Made by a program: the position numbers and the translations under genes. Under the pieces are notes generated by a model. That model had not been told where the DNA came from, searched no databases, and saw nothing but the letters and a program-made list of their open reading frames with translations. Source: Halomonas sp. PR-M31 (GTDB lineage Bacteria > Pseudomonadota > Gammaproteobacteria > Pseudomonadales > Halomonadaceae). Taken from it: DNA of 54,526 bases. The stretch is from contig NZ_JIBT01000042.1 in assembly GCF_001039575.1 (NCBI RefSeq), positions 1 to 54,526 of the forward strand, written 5' to 3'. This document shows positions 47,093 to 54,526 of the stretch, in pieces. Within the stretch, counting starts at the first letter, position 1. The number at the start of each line of letters is the position of its first letter.

Positions 47093-47292
47093 ATGCAGCG
47101 GTCTCGATGCGGAAAAGTGAGTTCAGCGAGCAATGGCCAACGTGTGCCGATCGTTTTGAGACGCTCGAGTTGAGCCAGGTTACGGTAATCGAATTCTGGT
47201 AAGTCTGAGTTTTTTAATAGCGAAATTATATCTTCGTCGTATTTTTCTAATTTGTTCTGAATTGTTTTATTAAAACCCTTTTCGTTAATCAT
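47089..47292 (-). CDS. bcsR: BcsR, small regulator of the cellulose synthase complex
   Basis: The 67-residue protein ends LPEFDYRNLAQLERLKTIGT followed by RWPLLAEL, which matches the C-terminal signature of E. coli BcsR (62 residues). BcsR binds BcsQ and stabilises the BcsRQE vestibule that enhances c-di-GMP response. The first half (MINEKGFNKTIQNKLEKYDE) is rich in Lys and Asn and A/T-rich in DNA, unlike the neighbouring genes. It overlaps bcsQ by four bases and is the first gene of the leftward operon. Confidence 0.88.
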   Translation of the reverse strand: MINEKGFNKTIQNKLEKYDEDIISLLKNSDLPEFDYRNLAQLERLKTIGTRWPLLAELTFPHRDRCI

Positions 47293-47469
47293 ATTAAAAT
47301 TTAAATCTCAAAGTGGGTTAATAAACTAATAAATAACGTAAGCTTATGTTTTTTATTGAAATTATTGTTTTAATCAGATGAATTCATTGAAGGGCGCGTA
47401 ATTTTAAGCGCAGTAAGTTTTGTTTACAATAACAGTGTTTTTATTCAGTAAATAACGGAAACTTGATAC
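47293..47469. promoter_or_regulatory. AT-rich divergent promoter region of the cellulose locus
   Basis: This 177-base gap between bcsR and bcsE is visibly much richer in A and T than anything else in the window, with several A/T runs. The nine-base word TAAATAACG occurs twice in direct orientation (47330-47338 and 47450-47458). Both bcs operons must start here. I cannot fix individual -10/-35 elements because many A/T hexamers compete. Confidence 0.6.
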
Positions 47470-49065
47470 ATGCAGGGACTGCCAGAGGCTATGCAACGCC
47501 ACCATTTTCCATTGGGGTTGCAAGAGGCGTTACCGGAATTCGATGCGTTACGCTGTCCCGGGTTTTATACGGTGCTGGCAGATTCAGAAGACCAGGCGGA
47601 GCGTATGGGACAAGGTGTTCTGGTAGCTCTGTCCCGCCATACGACGGCGGACTGGATAGCGCCAGATGAGCATGCCCTTGGCGTACTGCAACCGCTCTCC
47701 GCTGATACGGGTCCCAAGTCGGTGGCGCAGTGGTCATTGCCCGGTAAACACCTGAGTGAGGCGCTGCATGCCTTACCCGAGGATTTTTCCGGAGTCCGTC
47801 GCAAACGGCGCGCGCCGCATCTTATCGTGCTTGAAATACCCGCAGCAGCGCTGCTTGCGTTCAAGGAGCGAGCACTGCGGCGCTGGTGCTGGCGTTGGCA
47901 TTTATGGCTTGCCGAACGCGACGCCTGTTTGCTGTTGCTGGCCCATGGCCCCGACAGCTTGGCGTTGCGCGAACGGCTGGATATCTACAACGACGTCATC
48001 GATGGGTTGATGCATCTGCAGCCAAATGCAGAGGAGGCACTGTGTCATCTTCTTTATTGGCGTAGCGATCGTGGTGTCTGCGGCGTAGACGACATGATTC
48101 TCAGCCCCGTCGCCATCGGATGGCGTAGACAGGGCGATACCGGGGCTTCCCCTCGGGGCAGCAGCGACGAACATCTCTATCTCGTTCAGCGAGCGGTAAT
48201 TGCCCATACGTCCGTATCCTTAAGCAATTGGCAAGTGTTCGAGCAGGTCGACGAGGTCGTCGTTCAGGCAACCCGGGCCCGGGCCGCCACGGTGATCGTC
48301 GGCATCGAGCGAAGCGAGGATGTCGAAACCTTGGCGCGCAAGCTTCACGGCTTGCGCAAGTCCCGAGGTGGCGCGCTCAAGCTGGTGGTTCGCGAACTCG
48401 TGCCTTGCTTGCGTTATCAGGACGAGCGGCTGCTGATCCTGAGCGGCATCAACATGGTGATAAGAAGCAATGTGACGTTTTCTCATTTCTTCAGCCGGAT
48501 CGAGGCATTGCAAGGCCAACGTCTGACACGGCCGGTGAACGATGATGTGGAAAGATTGATCAAGGTGATGCGTCCAGCGGGGATGAGCGGACGCTGCCCA
48601 CCTGCAGCCTTCATCCGCCACCTGCAAGCCTGGCTCGAGAATGATTCTGCGGCGCTGGCATCGGGACTTCTAATAACGCTTGTACCCGCGGGCGGACTTT
48701 CATGCTCACAGGCGTTTGCCCAGTGCCGGATTCACCGGAAAGGTGACATGATTACGGTAATGGAAGGGCGTCTTTATCTGTTTTTGTTCGGCTGCCGGCA
48801 AAGCGACAGCGATATGGCGCTGCAGCGTCTATTCGGCATGCCGATCGCGACGCTGTTTGGTGAGTGGGCCATTCAGGAAGATCCTGTCGCCATCGCTGAG
48901 GAAATGCAGCGCTTGATCCAGCTTGGTTGGGCAGAGCAGGAGAACCTTCCCGTCTTTACTGACGTGGAACACGCTAGAGAGGAAGCGCTTGACGTTGAGG
49001 ATGAGCAGGATCAAAACGTACCCAGATCTGCCCCCTTGAAGTTGAGCGTGGAGCATCAGAAATGA
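47470..49065 (+). CDS. bcsE: BcsE, c-di-GMP-binding regulator of cellulose synthesis
   Basis: The 531-residue protein has the BcsE layout: a degenerate ATPase/receiver-like first part (SVAQWSLPGKHLSEALHALP; RWCWRWHLWLAERDACLLLL) and a C-terminal GIL/GGDEF-like domain with HRKGD (RxGD at about 423-426), the c-di-GMP-binding I-site motif. It enhances cellulose production when c-di-GMP is high by delivering the nucleotide to BcsA with BcsRQ. It starts 177 bases from bcsR in the opposite direction. Its last four bases overlap bcsF. The extreme C-terminus is acidic. Confidence 0.92.
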   Translation: MQGLPEAMQRHHFPLGLQEALPEFDALRCPGFYTVLADSEDQAERMGQGVLVALSRHTTADWIAPDEHALGVLQPLSADTGPKSVAQWSLPGKHLSEALHALPEDFSGVRRKRRAPHLIVLEIPAAALLAFKERALRRWCWRWHLWLAERDACLLLLAHGPDSLALRERLDIYNDVIDGLMHLQPNAEEALCHLLYWRSDRGVCGVDDMILSPVAIGWRRQGDTGASPRGSSDEHLYLVQRAVIAHTSVSLSNWQVFEQVDEVVVQATRARAATVIVGIERSEDVETLARKLHGLRKSRGGALKLVVRELVPCLRYQDERLLILSGINMVIRSNVTFSHFFSRIEALQGQRLTRPVNDDVERLIKVMRPAGMSGRCPPAAFIRHLQAWLENDSAALASGLLITLVPAGGLSCSQAFAQCRIHRKGDMITVMEGRLYLFLFGCRQSDSDMALQRLFGMPIATLFGEWAIQEDPVAIAEEMQRLIQLGWAEQENLPVFTDVEHAREEALDVEDEQDQNVPRSAPLKLSVEHQK

Positions 49066-49253
49066 ATGAGCTTTTCATAGTGATGGCGCTAGGCGGTTTT
49101 GTTCTTGGACTAGTCGCGCATTGGGCATGGCGTCGCTTGAATCAGGTTTGGCCACAGCGCCCGCGATATATGTCAAGGCTGGGTGTAAGGCGTCGTATGG
49201 AGGACAGGAAAGGGGTGAGCAACGAGGGCATGGGTGTCGATGAATTACGCTGA
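49062..49253 (+). CDS. bcsF: BcsF, small membrane protein of the cellulose locus
   Basis: The 63-residue protein has one N-terminal membrane segment (FIVMALGGFVLGLVAHWAW) and a basic cytoplasmic tail, as expected of BcsF, which recruits BcsE and connects to BcsG. It overlaps bcsE by four bases (ATGA) at the start and bcsG by 14-20 bases at the end, a fully coupled bcsEFG operon. Assignment rests on position, size and topology more than on sequence. Confidence 0.85.
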   Translation: MNELFIVMALGGFVLGLVAHWAWRRLNQVWPQRPRYMSRLGVRRRMEDRKGVSNEGMGVDELR

Positions 49254-50900
49254 ACAGACGTTGAATACGAGTTCTCCTGCAGTCAACCGTTACTGGCGGG
49301 GTCTGGGGGCATGGAACATATACTTCATTTTCAAGCTGGCGCTTTACTGGCAGGGCGTAATTGATTTCAACGCATTGACCAATCTGGCTTTTGCCGCCTT
49401 CCTGCTGGTGCCCTTGCCGCCTCTCTGGTTGCATCGAACACGTCATGTACTGGCCATTCCCATTGGAATTGCCTTGTTCTATCAAGATAGCTGGCTACCG
49501 CCTTTCAGCCGCTTGCTGGCCCAGTCATCCCAGGTATCGGCCTTCAGTTTGGACTATCTCATCGAGCTTGCCAGCCGGTTCATCAATTGGGATTGGATGG
49601 CGGTACTGTTCGTGCTGGCGGTAGGATATGCCTTCATCGCCGGTTGGATTCGGGTAACGGTGCCGGTGGTGCTGGGATTGATCTGGGTTGCCATGCTGCC
49701 GGTACTAAGCATGATAGGTGCAACCTCTTTTTTGCCTACGACGGCGACCGCCACTACGGCTCCGGCAGGGAATGCCACCAATGGCGTGGCCGCCGTCGAG
49801 CAGAACACGGCGCCGGCGCCCGCCCCCGCTGCCACTCCCAAGGATCCAGAGCTTGATGCCAAGCTCAAAGACTTCTATGCCAGCGAGAGCGAGCGCCAGG
49901 TGTCGTTTTCCGCGTCCCCGGCGCAGCCCTTTGATGTTCTGGTCGTCAATGTCTGCTCGCTGTCCTGGGACGACATGGAAGAAGCCGGGGTCACGAATCA
50001 TCCATTGTTCGACTATCTGGACGTCTCTTCGACAACTTCAATTCGGCAACTTCCTATAGCGGCCCTGCCAGCTTGCGGCTACTGCGTGCCAGCTGCGGCC
50101 AGATTCCCCACGAAGAACTCTACAGCGAAGCCCCGCAGCAGTGTCATCTGTTCGAGAACCTGGCCAGTCAGGGTTTCTCGACGGAGCTGGCGCTCAATCA
50201 CGACGGGATATTCGATGATTATCTCAAGTCGATTCGTGAGCAGGGAGGCATCGAAGTGCCGATGCTGCCTCAAGACAGTCTCAAGCCTCAGATGACCGCT
50301 TTCGACGACTCACCGATATACCGTGACCGGGACATGTTCGATGAATGGATAGCCCAGCAGGACTGGGACAAGTCTACTGCCACTTTCTACAACACGGTGA
50401 CGCTGCACGATGGCAATCGCATCGTGGGTGAAAAAGGCTTTGCGGATTATGAGCCGCTGTTGCAGCAGCTGTTCGATGATCTGCTTGCGTTTTTGAAGCG
50501 TCTGGATAGCGAAGGTCGGCAGGTGGCGGTTCTGATTGTGCCGGAGCACGGTGCGGCCCTGAGCGGCGACAAGATGCAGTTCGCCGGCATGCGCGAGATT
50601 CCGACTCCCTCGATCACCCATGTGCCTGTCGGGGTAAAACTTACCGGTCTTGAGCAGTCTGACGACGAGTCGCCCATTCACATCGAGGCGCCGAGTAGCT
50701 ATCTGGCGGTATCCGAGCTGGTCGAGCGTTTCCTGGAGCAAGACATCTATGCTCAACAGGAGGTGGATTGGGAGGCATTGACGGCGGATCTGCCGACCAC
50801 GAAGCCGGTATCCGCCAATGAAGGTGTAGTGGTGATGCCGGTGAACGAGACACCCTACATTCGCTTGAAAGGCGATGGCTGGATGGCCTATCCGCAGTAG
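49234..50900 (+). CDS. bcsG: BcsG, cellulose phosphoethanolamine transferase, frame broken by one missing base
   Basis: The N-terminal part (NRYWRGLGAWNIYFIFKLAL, then four more membrane segments to about residue 165), a Thr/Ala/Pro-rich linker, and VLVVNVCSLSWDDMEEAG match BcsG. The frame fails near 50021-50026 after LFDYLDV. One added C restores LFDNFNSATSYSGPASLRLL, carrying the Ser nucleophile region, and joins it to RASCGQIPHEELY and the VPEHGAALSG metal site. The repaired protein has about 555 residues, as in E. coli. BcsG transfers phosphoethanolamine from lipid to cellulose in the periplasm. The start is GTG 49234 or ATG 49240, both inside bcsF. All motifs look sound, so a read error is plausible. 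Confidence 0.93.
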
Positions 50901-50916
50901 AATGATCTCCTTTGGG

Positions 50917-50946
50917 AATCACTGATTAGCCATCCAGTGATTTCCG
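50917..50946. promoter_or_regulatory. Dyad between bcsG and radD, possible weak SOS box or hairpin
   Basis: CTG (50922-50924) and CAG (50935-50937) are separated by ten bases, the LexA spacing, and lie just before radD, a DNA-repair gene. The arms continue further (TCACTG and CAGTGA) with one bulge, so it may instead be a hairpin at the end of bcsG. The inner bases are not the usual AT-rich CTGT/ACAG. Confidence 0.3.
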
Positions 50947-50963
50947 TATCTTCAAGGAGCGTC

Positions 50964-52835
50964 ATGTCGAACAGCATCGCAAAGATCGTTACATCGTCTA
51001 CACCGCCCGCGCTACGGCCCTATCAGCAACAGGCCGTGACGCGAGTGGTCGAGCATTTTCGTGAAACCGACGACCCGGCGGTGGTCGTGCTGCCCACCGG
51101 CAGCGGCAAATCCCTGGTGATCGCGGAGCTTGCGCGTCTGGCCCGAGGCCGGGTGCTGGTGCTGGCCCACGTGCGTGAACTGGTGGAGCAGAATCACGCC
51201 AAGTATCAGGCCTACGGCCTTGCCGCAGACATCTTCAGTGCAGGGCTCAAGCGCAAGGAGTCCAGCCGTCAGGTGGTGTTCGGTTCCGTGCAGTCCGTGG
51301 TGCGCAATCTAAATAGCTTCAACGACGGCGGTTTCACACTGCTGGTGATCGACGAGTGTCATCGGGTGTCATTGGACAAGGATGCCAGCTATCGACAGGT
51401 CATCGATCATCTGCGTCAAGCCAATCCGCGTCTCAAGATTCTCGGCCTGACCGCTACCCCTTTCCGCCTGGGCCAGGGCTTCATCTATCACCGTCATTAT
51501 CACGGCATGGTGCGTGGTGAAGCGGAGTGTTTCTTCCAGGAATGCGTGTTCGAGCAGCCCCTGCGGCTGATGGTCAAGCAGGGCTACCTGGCAGCACCGA
51601 CCCGGGTGGATGCGGCGGTCGAACGTTACGATTTCTCGCAGCTTGCGCCCAACACGCGTGGCCTGTTCGCCGAAGAAGAGCTCAATCGGGTGGTAAGGGG
51701 CAACCGCGCCACACCCACCATCATCGAAGAGATCATCGCTCGTGCCCAAGACCGGCGCGGGGTGATGCTGTTCGCCGCTACCGTGGATCACGCCAAGGAA
51801 ATCCTTGGCTATCTGCCTGCGGATCAGGCGGCGCTGATTACCGGCGCGACAGCTTCGAAAGAGCGCCAGCGTTTGATCGAGGCTTTCAAGGCGCAGCAAT
51901 TGAAGTATCTGGCCAATGTTTCAGTGCTCACCACCGGCTTCGATGCGCCCCATGTGGATCTGATCGCCATTCTACGGCCCACGGAGTCCGTGGGGCTCTA
52001 TCAGCAAATCGTCGGGCGTGGCCTGCGCCTGGCGCCGGGCAAGAATGATTGTCTGATTCTCGATTACGCCGGCAACCCTTGGGATCTCTACGCCCCGGAA
52101 ATCGGAGCGCCAAAGCCGGACAGCGACTGCGAACCGGTACAGGTCGAATGCCCGGCCTGTGGCCATGCCAACCTGTTCTGGGGTAAGCGAGATGGCGATA
52201 TCGTCATCGAGCATCATGGCCGGCGCTGCCAAGGGCTTGTGCTTTCTAATCGCGCCCGCCCCCGCGCGGCTATTCATCGCGCCCGCCCCCGCGCGAAAGA
52301 CACAACTTCAAAATCGGAAAAGGTTGCGATGGAGCAGTGTTCGTTCCGCTTTCGCTTCAAGACCTGTGAAGCCTGTGGCGCCGAGAACGATATCGCCGCG
52401 CGCAGTTGCCACGACTGCGGCGAACGCCTGGTGGACCCGGACGAAAAACTGAAGGACGCACTGCGCCTGAAGGACGCCCGGGTGCTGCGGATTAGCGGTA
52501 TGCAGCTCGCCGCGACCGTCAATGGTCGCGGCCTACCCCGACTCAAGGTGACCTACCATGACGAGGATGGCGCCACTTTGGATGAATGGTACGCCTTGGA
52601 AACGTCTGCCCAGCGGGGCGCCTTCTCGGCGGCCTTTCTGCGTCATCATCTTCGGGCGCCGGGAACGAATTGGCGGCCCACGTCGCCCGAGGCGGTCATC
52701 GCCGAAGAGTGGCGTCTCAAGGCACCGGATTTCGTCATCGGTAGACGAGTAGGGCGCCATTGGCAGGTGCGGGAAAAACTCTTCGATTATGTCGGTCGCT
52801 ACCGGAAAGCTGATGCTGCTAGGGAAGAAGTATGA
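50964..52835 (+). CDS. radD: RadD (YejH) superfamily 2 helicase-like DNA repair protein
   Basis: The 623-residue protein has helicase motifs VLPTGSGKS (Walker A), VIDECHR (DECH), [11 protein letters not shown], and [10 protein letters not shown] with [14 protein letters not shown]-terminal zinc region follows, with [13 protein letters not shown] and [19 protein letters not shown], as in E. coli RadD, which acts in double-strand break repair and aids RecA strand exchange. Between the two zinc parts relatives have a short link; here about 20 extra basic residues ([18 protein letters not shown]) come from a 27-base in-frame tandem repeat. AAGGAG precedes the ATG at 50964. Confidence 0.92.
   Translation: MSNSIAKIVTSSTPPALRPYQQQAVTRVVEHFRETDDPAVVVLPTGSGKSLVIAELARLARGRVLVLAHVRELVEQNHAKYQAYGLAADIFSAGLKRKESSRQVVFGSVQSVVRNLNSFNDGGFTLLVIDECHRVSLDKDASYRQVIDHLRQANPRLKILGLTATPFRLGQGFIYHRHYHGMVRGEAECFFQECVFEQPLRLMVKQGYLAAPTRVDAAVERYDFSQLAPNTRGLFAEEELNRVVRGNRATPTIIEEIIARAQDRRGVMLFAATVDHAKEILGYLPADQAALITGATASKERQRLIEAFKAQQLKYLANVSVLTTGFDAPHVDLIAILRPTESVGLYQQIVGRGLRLAPGKNDCLILDYAGNPWDLYAPEIGAPKPDSDCEPVQVECPACGHANLFWGKRDGDIVIEHHGRRCQGLVLSNRARPRAAIHRARPRAKDTTSKSEKVAMEQCSFRFRFKTCEACGAENDIAARSCHDCGERLVDPDEKLKDALRLKDARVLRISGMQLAATVNGRGLPRLKVTYHDEDGATLDEWYALETSAQRGAFSAAFLRHHLRAPGTNWRPTSPEAVIAEEWRLKAPDFVIGRRVGRHWQVREKLFDYVGRYRKADAAREEV
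52249..52295 (+). repeat. In-frame 27-base-spaced direct repeat inside radD
   Basis: The same 20 bases, starting ATCGCGCCCG, occur at 52249-52268 and 52276-52295. The period is 27 bases, nine codons, so the protein repeats HRARPRA. It falls in the linker between the two zinc clusters. The unit is almost pure G and C. Confidence 0.95.
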
Positions 52836-52918
52836 AAGCGTGTAAATTCGGCGTTCTGCCCAACGCCTAGTTTCGTTACACTCTGCAGGCGCGAAATCTG
52901 CCAGGAGTGTGTGCGAGC

Positions 52919-53833
52919 GTGAGTGATATGTCGGACATCGTTGTACCGTCAGATCAGACGGCCGTTCAGGAAACGACGGCGGTACTGGCGCGTCTGCATG
53001 ATCAACCGATCACTGAAATGCCCCAGGATCTGTACATTCCGCCGGAGGCGCTGCGGGTCTTTCTCGAGACCTTCGAGGGGCCGCTAGATCTGCTGCTTTA
53101 TCTGATCCGACGCCAGAACCTGGATATTCTGTCCATCAATGTGGCCGTCATCACTCATCAGTACATCGAGTACGTCGAGCTGATGAAGGCGATGGAGATC
53201 GAGCTGGCCGGGGAGTATCTGCTGATGGCAGCAATGCTTGCGGAGATCAAGTCGCGCACGCTGCTGCCACGGCCGCCCAAGGAGGACAGTGAAGACGGTG
53301 AAGAGGATCCTCGCGCCGAGCTGATCCGTCGCCTGCAGGAGTACGAGCGCCTGAAGCTCGCTGCTGAAGGGTTGGATGAATTGCCCCGCCTGGGCCGGGA
53401 CTGGTTCGGTGCCAGTGCGGGACTGCCCCCGCTGGAAACTCGGGTAGTACATCCAGAGGTCGAGCTCGACGAGCTTCTAAGCGCCCTGTCGGGTATTTTG
53501 CGCCGGGCGGAGCTCAATCAGTCCCATAACATTAGTCGTGAGGTGCTTTCGACTCGGGATCGCATGCTGGCCATTATGGAGCGCCTCAATCATGAGCATT
53601 TCACTTCCTTCGAGTCGTTGTTCAATCTCGAGGAAGGGCGCGCCGGGGTGATCGTGACCTTCATGGCAATTCTGGAGCTTGCCAAGGAAATGATGATCGA
53701 GATCGTTCAGAATGCGCCGCTATCATCCATTCATGTGCGAGCACGTCAGCCCGTGGAGGAATCAGAAGATATTCATGAGTTCGTGGTTGGCGACGATCGC
53801 GACGGCGAAAGCGCCTTCGAGGAGCGTCCATGA
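52919..53833 (+). CDS. scpA: Segregation and condensation protein A
   Basis: The protein (about 304 residues) has the ScpA kleisin N-terminus FLETFEGPLDLLLYLIRRQN and LAGEYLLMAAMLAEIKSRTL, and the C-terminal winged-helix part with VTFMAILELAKEMMIEI. It bridges SMC heads with ScpB in chromosome condensation. AGGAG at 52903-52907 fits a GTG start at 52919 (spacing 11); GTG 52907 and ATG 52928 are alternatives. Residues before the core domain are poorly conserved, so the start is uncertain. The stop overlaps scpB as ATGA. Confidence 0.93.
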   Translation: MSDMSDIVVPSDQTAVQETTAVLARLHDQPITEMPQDLYIPPEALRVFLETFEGPLDLLLYLIRRQNLDILSINVAVITHQYIEYVELMKAMEIELAGEYLLMAAMLAEIKSRTLLPRPPKEDSEDGEEDPRAELIRRLQEYERLKLAAEGLDELPRLGRDWFGASAGLPPLETRVVHPEVELDELLSALSGILRRAELNQSHNISREVLSTRDRMLAIMERLNHEHFTSFESLFNLEEGRAGVIVTFMAILELAKEMMIEIVQNAPLSSIHVRARQPVEESEDIHEFVVGDDRDGESAFEERP

Positions 53834-54526
53834 GCGATCCTGTGCGCCTCGACGAGATTCTCGAAGCGGCGCTATTGGCAGCGGGGGAACCACTACCGGT
53901 GGAACGTCTTGAAGGATTGTTCGACGAGCGGGAGTGCCCACCGCGCAGCGAACTGCGCAATGCCTTGACGGAACTGGCGTCCCGGTTGGAAAACTCGGCG
54001 CTGGAATTGATCGAATCCGCCTCGGGTTTTCAGGTACGCATCCGTCAGCGTCTCTCGCCCTGGATATCGCGTCTATGGGACGAGCGCCCGCAGCGCTATT
54101 CTCGGGCATTGCTCGAAACCCTGGCGCTGATAGCCTATCGTCAACCGGTGACGCGAGGCGATATCGAGCAGGTGCGCGGCGTGACGGTGAGCAGTTCGAT
54201 CATGCGCACTTTGGGCGAACGCGGCTGGATTCGGGTGGTCGGCCATCGCGACGTACCGGGCCGTCCGGCGGTCTATGCCACCACCCGGCAGTTTCTCGAC
54301 GATTTCGGTCTCAAGACCTTGGACGCTCTGCCACCCATGCACGAACTCAAGGGCTTCGACATGCTCGAAGAGACCCTATATGAAGATGAGATTGACGTTC
54401 AGGGCGCCCAGGCAAACACTGGCGTGGCTGCATTGGATGAAACGGACACCGACGACAGCGCGATAGGCGATGTTTTCGATGAAGTCACTGCCTCAAGTGA
54501 ACAGCAAAAATCACAGCCAGTAAAAG
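53830..54526 (+). CDS. scpB: Segregation and condensation protein B, 3' end cut by window edge
   Basis: The frame is open from the ATG at 53830 to the window end (232 codons). RLDEILEAALLAAGEPLPVE, ALLETLALIAYRQPVTRGDI, EQVRGVTVSSSIMRTLGERG and GRPAVYATTRQFLDDFGL are the two winged-helix domains of ScpB. An acidic tail (about residue 185 on) follows, common in gammaproteobacteria. ScpB dimers bind ScpA and set SMC-ScpAB function in chromosome segregation. It is coupled to scpA by an ATGA overlap. Because no stop is reached, the true length is unknown. Confidence 0.94.
   Translation, partial: MSDPVRLDEILEAALLAAGEPLPVERLEGLFDERECPPRSELRNALTELASRLENSALELIESASGFQVRIRQRLSPWISRLWDERPQRYSRALLETLALIAYRQPVTRGDIEQVRGVTVSSSIMRTLGERGWIRVVGHRDVPGRPAVYATTRQFLDDFGLKTLDALPPMHELKGFDMLEETLYEDEIDVQGAQANTGVAALDETDTDDSAIGDVFDEVTASSEQQKSQPVK

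Noticed and set aside
52850-52867. GGCGTT/AACGCC mini-hairpin between radD and scpA as a terminator
   Set aside because: Only six base pairs and a poor T-tract, so it could arise by chance.

Overview
The window looks like a chromosomal segment of a moderately GC-rich gammaproteobacterium, most likely a halophile related to Halomonas (Halomonadaceae). This rests on familiar gene types (E. coli-like frdABCD, purL, mltF, tadA, tesB, scpAB, radD and an enterobacterial-type bcs locus) together with acidic, Asp/Glu-rich exported proteins and Na+-coupled carriers. No rRNA, tRNA, CRISPR array, prophage or intact insertion sequence was recognised. The taxonomic call is inference.

Layout. 1-1.9 kb: leftward pair of a TIGR03915-type protein (cut by the edge) and its radical-SAM partner, with a LexA-type box over the start of the pair. 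2.1-3.7 kb: periplasmic amidohydrolase with a broken frame. 3.8-5.5 kb: small Trp-rich protein, a ribbon-helix-helix/ParE toxin-antitoxin pair, a tandem repeat, a strong terminator, and a katG remnant that joins the start of the gene directly to its end. 5.5-8.1 kb: YghU-type glutathione transferase, Nudix hydrolase, DUF429-like protein.

8.2-17.4 kb is the most coherent block: a dicarboxylate/amino-acid symporter (two frame breaks), a DASS dicarboxylate carrier, an aspartate ammonia-lyase fused to a cyclic-nucleotide-binding-like domain, then divergently frdABCD and a MenA-like prenyltransferase. A perfect FNR/Anr box lies between aspA and frdA. Read together these genes form an aspartate-to-fumarate-to-succinate anaerobic respiration module.

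17.8-36.5 kb: intact catalase, POT peptide transporter with a prolyl aminopeptidase, PQQ-type dehydrogenase-like lipoprotein, an apparent DUF6151/creatininase/MscS operon, a GST, a YebC-family protein, a secreted M20 peptidase, tesB, tadA, mltF and purL (one frame break).

36.5-50.9 kb: a complete type II cellulose locus, bcsRQABZC leftward and bcsEFG rightward from a shared AT-rich promoter region. BcsG, which adds phosphoethanolamine to cellulose, has one frame break. 51-54.5 kb: radD with a repeat-bearing basic linker, then scpA and scpB (cut by the right edge).

Five frame breaks in four otherwise complete genes, including purL, each fit loss of a single base. Sequence or assembly error is a serious alternative to real gene decay for these. 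The katG deletion is different in kind and looks real.
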